Shown piece by piece: positions 56,781 to 64,000 of a stretch of 64,000 nucleotides of DNA; position 1 is the first letter of the stretch, and every line of letters starts with the position of its first letter. Source of the stretch: Bacteriovoracaceae bacterium UBA6153 (lineage in GTDB: Bacteria > Bdellovibrionota > Bacteriovoracia > Bacteriovoracales > Bacteriovoracaceae). The notes beneath the pieces are model-generated. The model made no database searches, was not told the DNA's origin, and was given only the letters and a program-made list of their open reading frames with translations. The position numbers and the translations under genes were made by a program. Location of the stretch: positions 62,001 through 126,000 of the forward strand of contig DIUR01000030.1 of assembly GCA_002428265.1 (NCBI GenBank), written 5' to 3'.

Positions 56781-57737
56781 ATGATAACAAACTTAACAGT
56801 CATTAACTTGAAGGCCAATTCGCACGCTAACCCTAGTGAGGGTGACGTATTCGTATTGAAGACATGCCAGCGTACACTGGTTATGGGCATTGGTGAAGCA
56901 CCTTTCCTACATTTAAGAAATAATGCTTTAAGAGAAGACGTTATCACTGACATTTTTGAAGGCCAGCACGCCTACACTTTTCTTCTAGAAACCATCTGTG
57001 GTCTGAGATCAGAAGTGGTTGCTGAGTATGAAGTCGTCGGCCAGTTCAAAGATGCCTACCAAGAGTTCTCAAAGACTCCCAATAGAAACACTCACGTCAT
57101 GTCTATTTTGGAAAAACTTTTTCAGGATAATAAAAAAGTTCGCACAGAGCATTTAACTGAGATTGGTCAGCTAACTTATGCTGGAATTGCCAGAAAACTT
57201 ATTCACAGCGCAGTAAGTGATGGAGATGTTCTGGTTTTAGGTTCGGGGACTCTTGCTGAAGATCTGATTAAACTTTTAAAGAAAAAACACACTGTGTATA
57301 TTTCTGCCAGAAACTCTGAGCGAGTGATGGAACTCAGTAAGACTTACGGACTGGAAGCTATTGCCTGGAATGACCAAGCTAGCTACGTTAAATTTCCTTT
57401 TATCGTAAACACCATTGGTGCCAGTGATATACTATTCAACGAAATGTTCTTTTCGCAATTTTTTGCTCCAAGTTTTTTAGGTACTCTTTCTCAACAAATG
57501 AAGCTCTTTATTGATCTTGGCTCTCCCTCTGTGATAGAAACTAATCTCACAGAAAACGAAGGCGTACTTCGTCTAGAAGATATCTTCAGACAAAGTGCAA
57601 AGCTCAATATCGAAAAGATGGAAAAAGTGAACAAGGCGAAGATTTCAATTCTTCTCCTGGCGCAAAAGCGTATGACACCAATTTTATCGAGCACACCATT
57701 TGATTGGGAGGAGTTACAAATTGCCTACTCATTATAA
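56781..57737 (+). CDS. hemA: Glutamyl-tRNA reductase, short form
   Basis: HemA reduces glutamyl-tRNA to glutamate 1-semialdehyde, the first committed step of C5 heme synthesis. The catalytic cysteine lies in VLKTCQRTLVMG (compare S-T-C-N-R-x-E), and GLRSEVVAEYEVVGQFKDAY matches GLDSxxxGExQILGQVKxA. A Rossmann domain follows (VLVLGSGTLAEDLIKLL). With 318 residues it is about 100 shorter than E. coli HemA; the N-terminal catalytic part is compact and the C-terminal dimerisation domain is much reduced. Motif changes (Ala for Gly-Glu in AEYEVV) add to the divergence. ATG start; next gene overlaps by 17 bases. Confidence 0.85.
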   Translation: MITNLTVINLKANSHANPSEGDVFVLKTCQRTLVMGIGEAPFLHLRNNALREDVITDIFEGQHAYTFLLETICGLRSEVVAEYEVVGQFKDAYQEFSKTPNRNTHVMSILEKLFQDNKKVRTEHLTEIGQLTYAGIARKLIHSAVSDGDVLVLGSGTLAEDLIKLLKKKHTVYISARNSERVMELSKTYGLEAIAWNDQASYVKFPFIVNTIGASDILFNEMFFSQFFAPSFLGTLSQQMKLFIDLGSPSVIETNLTENEGVLRLEDIFRQSAKLNIEKMEKVNKAKISILLLAQKRMTPILSSTPFDWEELQIAYSL

Positions 57738-59250
57738 GATCGGAACCCGCGGAAGTCTTCTTGCCCTTACTCAATGCGGACAAATCAAAGACCAACTTGA
57801 ACTTTTAACCGGCGACACTTTTGAACTAGTGGCGATTAAAACTCAAGGTGACATCCAAACGTCTCAGCCACTTTGGCAGATGGAAGGAAATAATTTTTTT
57901 ACGAAGGAACTAGATGAAGCTCTACTTAAGGGCGAAGTCGATCTGGTCGTTCACTCATATAAAGACCTAGGATCAGTCAGACCAGAGGGAATCACCCTCG
58001 CAGCAGTAACAAAAAGATCTTACGCTCACGACATTCTTCTTATAAAAAATGAAACGATTCCCACCATAAAAAATAGAACTGAGTTCATTGTAGGGACTTC
58101 ATCACCAAGACGTGTAGTCAATCTTGAAAAAAACCTAGCTGAGTTTTTACCGAAAGGAAAAAACGCCGTTGTAAAAACGAAAATGCTTAGAGGCAATATT
58201 AATACTCGTATTCAAAAACTAAGAGATGGCGAATACGATGCGATCACGCTCGCTCTTCCTGGTATTGAAAGACTCGCTCACACATCAGCTTCAATGGTTG
58301 AATTACAAAGACTTCTTGATGGAATCAATTTTATGATCCTTCCACAATCAGTCTTCCCTTCTTCAGCTTCTCAGGGTGCTCTGGCGATTGAAACAAAAAC
58401 CGTAAGAGATGATAACGGCGAACTTCATAGAAAGCTTGCGATGGTTCAGGACACTAAAACCAAAGAAGAAGTCTCTCGTGAACGCAAGGCCTTCAATGAA
58501 TACGGCGGCGGCTGCCACCTGGCCGTAGGAATTAACGTCAGAAAACTTGGAAGTGAAAAAGGAGAATTTTTTCTTCACAACCACCAGGGTTTTTTAAACG
58601 GCGAAGATGTTTCTTACTTTGAACTTGAAGGAAGATCTCTTCCAGCATTCGTGGCAAAACCCAAAGTTTTTAACGGACATCCTTCTAATGATCAATTGAT
58701 CTGTAAAAAGAATATTCCAGTGACATTAGACCCTGGACTTCATCTTTATATCACTAGTAAATACTGTCTTGATGCTATTGCCGGAAGTAACCCAAAATCA
58801 CTTTGGGCCGCTGGAACAAAGACCATGAAAGACCTTGCAGCCCTAGGGTATTGGGTGAATGCCACTTCAGATGCTATCGGTGATGAAGAGATTCAAAACT
58901 TGAGATCATCTCGAGCTGTTTCAATCATGATTGATAACCAGGCACCATTGATTGTTTTATCTAATGACGAAGCTAAGAGCACTCTGACGACAGCAGAAAT
59001 TCTTGCTTGTTATAAAAGAGAGATTAATCCATCAGTCACTCAGGAATTTAAAGACGAGATTTTAAAGACTGAAGCTTTTTATTGGACCAGCTTTTTTCAA
59101 TACAACGCTTATCTTTATCACTTCCCGGAAATTAAAAATAGAATCCATGCCTGTGGCATTGGAAAAACATACGATTTATTTAAAGCAAAAAATATTGAGG
59201 TCTATCCAATGGCAGGTATAGAAGAATTTAAATCGTGGACTCAGTCTTAA
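57721..59250 (+). CDS. hemC: Hydroxymethylbilane synthase fused to uroporphyrinogen-III synthase-like domain
   Basis: Residues 1-310 are HemC: YKIGTRGSLLALTQ, IKTQGD, FTKELDEALLKGEVDLVVHSYKDL, VGTSSPRR, LRGNINTRIQKL, and the cofactor cysteine in YGGGCHLAVGI. The C-terminal 190 residues resemble HemD, with WTSFFQYNAYL and HACGIGKTYDLFKAKNIEVY at the expected positions. Joint HemC-HemD proteins would make uroporphyrinogen III in one chain; the HemD half is judged on pattern only. The start is TTG at 57721: a perfect GGGAGGAG (57706-57713) lies eight bases upstream; an in-frame TTG at 57700 lacks one. It overlaps hemA by 17 bases. 509 residues. Confidence 0.9.
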   Translation: MPTHYKIGTRGSLLALTQCGQIKDQLELLTGDTFELVAIKTQGDIQTSQPLWQMEGNNFFTKELDEALLKGEVDLVVHSYKDLGSVRPEGITLAAVTKRSYAHDILLIKNETIPTIKNRTEFIVGTSSPRRVVNLEKNLAEFLPKGKNAVVKTKMLRGNINTRIQKLRDGEYDAITLALPGIERLAHTSASMVELQRLLDGINFMILPQSVFPSSASQGALAIETKTVRDDNGELHRKLAMVQDTKTKEEVSRERKAFNEYGGGCHLAVGINVRKLGSEKGEFFLHNHQGFLNGEDVSYFELEGRSLPAFVAKPKVFNGHPSNDQLICKKNIPVTLDPGLHLYITSKYCLDAIAGSNPKSLWAAGTKTMKDLAALGYWVNATSDAIGDEEIQNLRSSRAVSIMIDNQAPLIVLSNDEAKSTLTTAEILACYKREINPSVTQEFKDEILKTEAFYWTSFFQYNAYLYHFPEIKNRIHACGIGKTYDLFKAKNIEVYPMAGIEEFKSWTQS

Positions 59251-59272
59251 AACCAATTAAGGATAATATTAT

Positions 59273-60547
59273 ATGAATATGCAAACTGATCTTTTTAACA
59301 AATCTAAAACTCTCGTTCCAGGCGGCGTTCACTCTCCAGTGAGAAGCTTCAAGGGATTAACTAGTACGCCAAGATTTTTTAAGCGCGCAGAAGGCGCATA
59401 CATTTATGACGTTGAAGATAAAAAATATGTCGATTTTTGTATGAGCTTTGGCCCGATGATTTTAGGTCACAGACACCCAAAAGTTGAAAGTGCTCTTACT
59501 GAAGCACTTGGACGTGGATGGAGTTATGGGGCCTGTGAGCCTTACTCATTAGAGCTTGCTGAGTTCCTTATCTCTCGCCTGCCGCATGTTGAGCAACTTC
59601 GTTTTGTGAACTCTGGGACAGAAGCTGTTATGACTGCCCTTAGACTTGCTCGCGGAGTAACGGGAAAAAATAAAATTATTAAGTTTAACGGCTGCTACCA
59701 CGGACACGTGGATTCAATGCTGATTAAAGCAGGCTCAGGCCTTGCTGGTGAGGCAGAAGCTTCGTCTGCAGGAGTTCCAGAAGGAGTCGCTCAGGATACA
59801 TTAATTCTTGAGCTTGGTGACACTGCTGGATTAAAACAATGTTTTATCGACCATAAAGATCAGATTGCAGCGATCATCATTGAGCCGCTTCCGGCCAACA
59901 ATGGACTAATGGTTCAGCCAAAAGAGTTTCTACAATTTTTAAGAGACATAACAACTGCCAATAAAGCGCTCCTTATCTTTGATGAAGTTATCTCTGGATT
60001 TAGAGTGGCCTTCGGTGGAATGGCGGAAGTGACAGGGATTAAACCCGATATCGTTACATTAGGAAAAATCATCGGTGGTGGTCTTCCTGTTGGAGCAATC
60101 GGAGCTTCTAAATTTATTATGGAGCATCTTGCTCCTATCGGTCGCGTTTATCAGGCAGGGACTCTTTCAGCAAATCCACTAGCGATGGTTGGCGGATTAA
60201 CAACACTGAAAGAGATGACTAACGACAATTACAAAGTTATTGAAACTCAAACTAAAAAGATTACTGATTTACTTACTCACTGGATGAAAACTTATAATGG
60301 TGGTGAGTTCAGCATGTTCCAGGTGACAACTTACTCATCACTATTTTGGATTGTTCCAAAAGAAAATGTCACAAAGATCTCTGATATCCCGGCAAACCTT
60401 ACAGAGAACTTTAACAAACTGTTTGAAGTGATGTTAGAGCGTGGGATCTACCTTGCTCCTAACGCTTATGAGGTTGGATTCGTAAGTCTTGCTCACAACG
60501 ATAGTGTTGTAGCAGACCTCGCTAAAAGACTGGATATAAAACTATAA
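59273..60547 (+). CDS. hemL: Glutamate-1-semialdehyde 2,1-aminomutase
   Basis: A PLP class III aminotransferase making 5-aminolevulinate. Markers: LVPGGVHSPVRSFKGL, the PLP region VNSGTEAVMTALRLARG, FNGCYHGHVDSM, LIFDEVISGFRV, the catalytic lysine in TLGKIIGGGLPVGA and YQAGTLSANPLAM. 424 residues, normal. ATG at 59273 with AAGGAT upstream; its stop overlaps the kinase start as TAATGA. Confidence 0.98.
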   Translation: MNMQTDLFNKSKTLVPGGVHSPVRSFKGLTSTPRFFKRAEGAYIYDVEDKKYVDFCMSFGPMILGHRHPKVESALTEALGRGWSYGACEPYSLELAEFLISRLPHVEQLRFVNSGTEAVMTALRLARGVTGKNKIIKFNGCYHGHVDSMLIKAGSGLAGEAEASSAGVPEGVAQDTLILELGDTAGLKQCFIDHKDQIAAIIIEPLPANNGLMVQPKEFLQFLRDITTANKALLIFDEVISGFRVAFGGMAEVTGIKPDIVTLGKIIGGGLPVGAIGASKFIMEHLAPIGRVYQAGTLSANPLAMVGGLTTLKEMTNDNYKVIETQTKKITDLLTHWMKTYNGGEFSMFQVTTYSSLFWIVPKENVTKISDIPANLTENFNKLFEVMLERGIYLAPNAYEVGFVSLAHNDSVVADLAKRLDIKL

Positions 60548-61452
60548 TGATAAAGCGTAACCCCTTTAACAATTCATCAAAGCTCCTCTTCACACTCTCA
60601 CTATTGTGGTCATTGGTGCTTTTATTAATTGGTGCATGGTGGGTTTATATCATGATCAATGTTGATACTTTTTTAAGTCATGCCGAAAGACCCCGCATTA
60701 CTAAAATGCTGGCCTGGGAAGGAGGAAGCTTTCTCGTTCTTTTGATGCTTCTATCAATCTCGCTTTTGATTCTTTATTTAAAAGATCAAAATAAAACTAA
60801 ATCACTTCAGGCCTTTTTTGCTTCACTTACTCATGAACTAAAAACTCCACTGGCGAGCATCAGGCTTCAAGGTGAAGTCATCAACGAAATCCTGGACGCT
60901 AAAAAAGACCCGGCACTAGACAGGCTCATCGGCAGACTCATTGATGATACGGCAAAACTAGAAGCACAGATGGATAAGATTCTTCAGCTGTCTCGCATTG
61001 AGCGCGGCGGAGAACTGAACTTAACTTCAGTGGCCTTAGTGCCTTTCATTAAAAACCTGGCAAAGACCTGGGTTCCTGATCACAATGTTGAGATTACCGG
61101 GGTTGAAAGTGCTGCTTCAATTGAAGTAGATGAGTTCGCCCTTTCGCTTATTGTAAAAAATCTTTTAGAAAACACCCGCATTCATACCACTAGCAAAAAA
61201 ATTGTTATCAGAATTACAGAAGATCATCACCGCGTGAAGTTTTCTTATTTTGATCACGGCGAGTTTAAAGGCGACGTCGAAAAGCTGGGAACTCTTTTTT
61301 ATAAATTTAATTCGACTAAAGGCTCTGGTATTGGACTCTATCTGACTCAGAAGCTTTTAGAGAAAATGGATGGTAAACTTGAAATCAATCGCATCGAAAA
61401 TGGACTGCGCTTTGATTTAAGTTTTAAGAAAAGTGAGGATGTTCATGCTTAA
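60547..61452 (+). CDS. Membrane sensor histidine kinase
   Basis: Two membrane helices (about 14-37 and 58-79) enclose a very short external loop of about 20 residues, so a sensing domain is nearly absent. The H box is FASLTHELKTPLASIRL, with phosphoacceptor His96; the N box is VKNLLENTRIHT; the G2 box is GSGIGLYLTQKLLEKM. 301 residues, a minimal kinase. It overlaps hemL at its start (TAATGA) and the response regulator at its end, and hemE follows, so the system is transcribed with heme synthesis. The signal could be membrane-linked, possibly heme or redox state; that is inference. Confidence 0.93.
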   Translation: MIKRNPFNNSSKLLFTLSLLWSLVLLLIGAWWVYIMINVDTFLSHAERPRITKMLAWEGGSFLVLLMLLSISLLILYLKDQNKTKSLQAFFASLTHELKTPLASIRLQGEVINEILDAKKDPALDRLIGRLIDDTAKLEAQMDKILQLSRIERGGELNLTSVALVPFIKNLAKTWVPDHNVEITGVESAASIEVDEFALSLIVKNLLENTRIHTTSKKIVIRITEDHHRVKFSYFDHGEFKGDVEKLGTLFYKFNSTKGSGIGLYLTQKLLEKMDGKLEINRIENGLRFDLSFKKSEDVHA

Positions 61453-62131
61453 TATTCTCATTGTTGAAGACGAAGAAAATTTAGGAATAACATTATCAGA
61501 ATACTTAAAAGGTTTAGGCCATGGCTGTTATTGGGCGAAAAATGCTCAGGCAGCAAGAGAGCTCTTTAAGGCCCATCACCCCGGTGTGATTTTAATGGAT
61601 ATAGGGCTTCCTGATGGCAACGGGCTTGATCTTGCCCGAGAGTTCAGGGCCATCAGAAAAGATTTTGTCCTCCTGTTTTTATCAGCACTCAATGATCCTG
61701 AAACAAAAGTTGAGGGACTTGAAATCGGCGCTGATGACTACATTACAAAACCCTTTGCCCTAAAAGAATTGATCTTAAGGCTCAATAGGATTCTTTCTTC
61801 ACAAAGTGAAATCAGTAAACTTCCGGAAGAGATCACCCATGGGCCACTAAAAATATGGTTCAAGCGTTATGAGGTTCAAGAGGCCAATGGCACAGTCATC
61901 GCATTATCTCAGAAAGAATGTGCGATCTTAGAGCTTTTATATACCAGAAAAAATCAGGCGGTAGACCGTGAAGAAATTATCGAAAAAATATGGGGAGAAG
62001 ATAAGTTCCCATCAAATAGAACTGTCGATAACTATATTGTAAAATTGCGCAAATGGTGTGAAACCGATAAAGGCAATAGTCTTGAGATTCAAAGCATCAG
62101 AAGTATCGGCTATAAATTAATTATTCAATAA
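61445..62131 (+). CDS. OmpR-family response regulator
   Basis: The receiver domain has LIVEDEEN, phosphoacceptor Asp52 in ILMDIGLPDGNG and YITKPFALKEL; the C-terminal winged helix has LSQKECAILELLYTRKNQ, SNRTVDNYIVKLRKWC and IRSIGYKLII. ATG at 61445 (MLNILIVEDEEN) is chosen, since GAGG at 61435-61438 is six bases upstream and earlier in-frame GTG/ATG (61433, 61439) would fall on it. It overlaps the kinase gene by 8 bases. 228 residues. Likely targets include its own operon. Confidence 0.94.
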   Translation: MLNILIVEDEENLGITLSEYLKGLGHGCYWAKNAQAARELFKAHHPGVILMDIGLPDGNGLDLAREFRAIRKDFVLLFLSALNDPETKVEGLEIGADDYITKPFALKELILRLNRILSSQSEISKLPEEITHGPLKIWFKRYEVQEANGTVIALSQKECAILELLYTRKNQAVDREEIIEKIWGEDKFPSNRTVDNYIVKLRKWCETDKGNSLEIQSIRSIGYKLIIQ

Positions 62132-62153
62132 CTGCTATAATAAGGATGAGACA

Positions 62154-63191
62154 ATGGGATTATTTAACGACCGCTTAAAAACAGAAAATAATAAAACTCA
62201 AGTTCCCGTTTGGTTCATGAGACAGGCAGGAAGATACCATTCTCACTATCAGAATATTAAAAAAGACTCTGACTTCATGACAATGTGTAAAGATCCCAAG
62301 CTTGCTTGTGAAATCACAATGGGGCCCATCAACGATTTCAATTTCGATGCGGCGATTTTATTTTCTGACCTGCTTTTTCCACTAGAACAAATGGGATTAG
62401 GATTAACTTATGCTCCAGGACCGATTCTAGAATTTAAACTTGAGACAATGGCCGACTTAAAAAAATGTAAGCTTGTATCTGAGCCTAGAAGTTATTTTAA
62501 ATTTCAAAAAGATGCGACAATTTTATTAAGAGACGCACTTCCTAAAACTAAATCCCTATTAGGATTTGTTGGTGCTCCATGGACGCTTTATACATATGCA
62601 GTTGAAGGCTCTCACGCTGGAAACCTGACAAACTCTAAAAAAGGATTCTATGACGGAAGATTTAAAGGCTTCTGTGAAATGCTCTTGCCAAATCTTTTAG
62701 AAGAAATGTCTCTTCAAGCAGAAGGTGGAGCAGATGCTGTTTGTTTATTTGATACGGCGGTTGGTGAGCTCACTTTCCCGGACTTTAAAGAATTTATTCT
62801 TCCAGTTCTGAGAACTGTCACAAGCGAGTTTAAAAAACTTCACCCAACGAAAAAAATTGTTTATTACTCAAAACTCACTCACATGAATTACCTGCAAGAA
62901 ATCCAGGATAAAAATATTGATGTACTAGGAATTGACTGGAGAATGGATTTAGCAAGTGCTCTTAAAACTCTGGGATCAGACTATATGATTCAAGGAAACT
63001 TTGATCCAAGTTACCTTCATTATGAATGGCCTCTAGTTGAGAAAAAATTAGAACAATTCTGGGCACCACTAAAAGATCTAAACAACCTTGATCGTTGGAT
63101 CTGTGGACTAGGCCATGGTGTTCTTCAACAAACTCCTGAAGAAAATGTCAGAAAGACCGTTGAGTACATTCACAAGAATTTCGTTTACTAA
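62154..63191 (+). CDS. hemE: Uroporphyrinogen decarboxylase
   Basis: HemE removes four carboxyl groups from uroporphyrinogen III. PVWFMRQAGRYHSHYQ is the substrate-binding N-terminus, AAILFSDLLFPLEQMG carries the key aspartate, FVGAPWTLYTYAVEG and YYSKLTHM follow, with GHGVLQQTPEENV at the end. 345 residues. ATG with AAGGATGAG upstream. Its stop overlaps by four bases the convergent last gene. Confidence 0.97.
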   Translation: MGLFNDRLKTENNKTQVPVWFMRQAGRYHSHYQNIKKDSDFMTMCKDPKLACEITMGPINDFNFDAAILFSDLLFPLEQMGLGLTYAPGPILEFKLETMADLKKCKLVSEPRSYFKFQKDATILLRDALPKTKSLLGFVGAPWTLYTYAVEGSHAGNLTNSKKGFYDGRFKGFCEMLLPNLLEEMSLQAEGGADAVCLFDTAVGELTFPDFKEFILPVLRTVTSEFKKLHPTKKIVYYSKLTHMNYLQEIQDKNIDVLGIDWRMDLASALKTLGSDYMIQGNFDPSYLHYEWPLVEKKLEQFWAPLKDLNNLDRWICGLGHGVLQQTPEENVRKTVEYIHKNFVY

Positions 63192-63943
63192 AATTTTAGC
63201 TTGGTTATTGGACAGACAAACTCTTCGAGTTTTTTCTTATAATGATTAATCATCTCGTCTTCAGGAATTTTTGCAAGCTCGCCAAAGCGGCTTGTTTTAA
63301 GTTCCTGGACGACATCAAAAGGAATATCCTGCTCTAAGGTCTCAAGTCCATTTGGAAGAGCGTCCACCAGTCCCCTGTAAGCTCTGGTGTAACCCAATGC
63401 CTGATCCTGGCGCTTGAATCCTTCTAAAAATGCACATACGATCTCACCTTTTTCAGCGAGTGTTAAATTTTTTGAACTTCCCAGTACTCCACCCCATGTG
63501 TCCATAAAAGGGCCTACTGGAATGAGAAACTTATTTGATCTTCTTAAACACTTCGCCTGTCTCATCGACATGTGACGGTGATTTTCTACTGAAAGGAACT
63601 CTTTATTAACCTGGCCGGCAAAAACCAAAATAGGATTTTGGGCATCGTTGAGTCTATGTCCTAATTTATAAATGCGCTTTCTAAAAGAATCATCTTCCGG
63701 CATTTCCCATTGATCGATAACTCGGTCAAGGTCACCGAAGTTATGGGCCATGAGTGCTGTGGATCTAAGGAAGTTTACGTGGTCTCTTTTTTCTTGAAGC
63801 TCTAGTAAAAGCTTTTCTTCTTTTTCCGCTTCGGCCAAAATAACATCGGCCACTTGCTGGGCAAGTTCCGGAAGTTTATTTTTTACCAGTGCATTGTATC
63901 CGCCGATGGCAACAGATAACCATGTTCCTTCGTGGGTGCTCAT
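63188..63943 (-). CDS. Unknown cytosolic protein of 251 residues
   Basis: No signal peptide or membrane helix. The chain is mainly helical, with a charged first third (VADVILAEAEKEEKLLLELQEKRDH), then HNFGDLDRVIDQW, and a Trp/Gly-rich patch in VGPFMDTWGGVLGSS. Two cysteines only. ATG at 63943 has a strong GGGGGC site upstream (63957-63952). It converges with hemE with no terminator. I do not recognise a family; the good site and balanced composition support a real gene. Confidence 0.78.
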   Translation of the reverse strand: MSTHEGTWLSVAIGGYNALVKNKLPELAQQVADVILAEAEKEEKLLLELQEKRDHVNFLRSTALMAHNFGDLDRVIDQWEMPEDDSFRKRIYKLGHRLNDAQNPILVFAGQVNKEFLSVENHRHMSMRQAKCLRRSNKFLIPVGPFMDTWGGVLGSSKNLTLAEKGEIVCAFLEGFKRQDQALGYTRAYRGLVDALPNGLETLEQDIPFDVVQELKTSRFGELAKIPEDEMINHYKKKLEEFVCPITKLKF

Positions 63944-64000
63944 GACTTGCCCCCTTTCAGGGTTGTAGGATTTTCTATTGGTTACTTGTTCATAGTCCCA

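Noticed and set aside
1..64000. tRNA, rRNA, CRISPR or prophage
   Set aside because: All gaps are shorter than about 350 bases and none shows a cloverleaf, rRNA landmark, or regularly spaced repeats.

Overview
The window looks like chromosomal backbone of a low-GC, Gram-negative member of the Bdellovibrionota, probably the Bacteriovorax/Peredibacter side of the phylum. This is an inference from the AT-rich coding style, the many lipobox and signal-peptide proteins, outer-membrane barrel candidates, a CdaA/YbbR/GlmM block, and the mixture of a conserved core with large unrecognised secreted proteins. I see no rRNA, tRNA, CRISPR array, insertion sequence or prophage. Genes are tightly packed; the only gap above 300 bases is 3574-3926.

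Layout. 1-1.9 kb: end of a MarC-type membrane protein, a 50-residue basic small protein, a Bax-inhibitor-1 family protein and a small secreted protein. 1.9-3.9 kb (minus): Rrf2 regulator plus cysteine desulfurase. 3.9-10 kb (minus): PilZ-GAF-AAA+ regulator, diadenylate cyclase cdaA, YbbR protein, glmM, pdxJ, tsaE. 10-16 kb: M14 carboxypeptidase, RimK-like ligase, bacterioferritin-associated ferredoxin and bacterioferritin, a metallo-beta-lactamase-fold hydrolase, and a ferrochelatase joined in frame to an MFS transporter. 16-22.7 kb: queF, tatA, a two-SIS-domain MurQ/GCKR-like protein, a lone receiver, khpA-rpsP-ffh, a HAD phosphatase and a Dus enzyme.

22.8-30.4 kb holds two very large exported proteins of unknown function (755 and 1701 residues), the most accessory-looking stretch. 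30.4-33 kb is a znuABC-type metal importer. 33-39.6 kb: thioesterase, ABC1/UbiB-like kinase, a secreted protein, an endonuclease/phosphatase-family protein, and a polyamine pair (arginine decarboxylase plus deoxyhypusine-synthase-like enzyme). 39.6-47.7 kb: rnc-era-der, then YfgM-like and BamB-like proteins on the same strand, interrupted by a divergent pair of putative outer-membrane barrels. 47.9-51.5 kb: a degenerate tyrosine recombinase, a secreted coiled-coil protein, transaldolase and a lipoprotein metalloprotease. 51.5-56.7 kb (minus): GMPR/IMPDH-family enzyme, plsB, a small unknown, infC-rpmI-rplT. 56.8-63.2 kb: a heme operon hemA-hemCD-hemL-histidine kinase-response regulator-hemE, then an unrecognised conserved-looking protein.

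The points most worth following are: an acidic insertion of about 155 residues in the second GTPase domain of Der; the HemH-MFS fusion with an internal ribosome binding site; an Rrf2 regulator without cluster cysteines; a Xer-like protein missing three catalytic residues; an AAA+ regulator without the GAFTGA loop; an AUU start on infC; a back-to-back divergent promoter sharing one -35 region; and the 1701-residue cysteine-rich lipoprotein. All functions are assigned by reading motifs; no database search was run.
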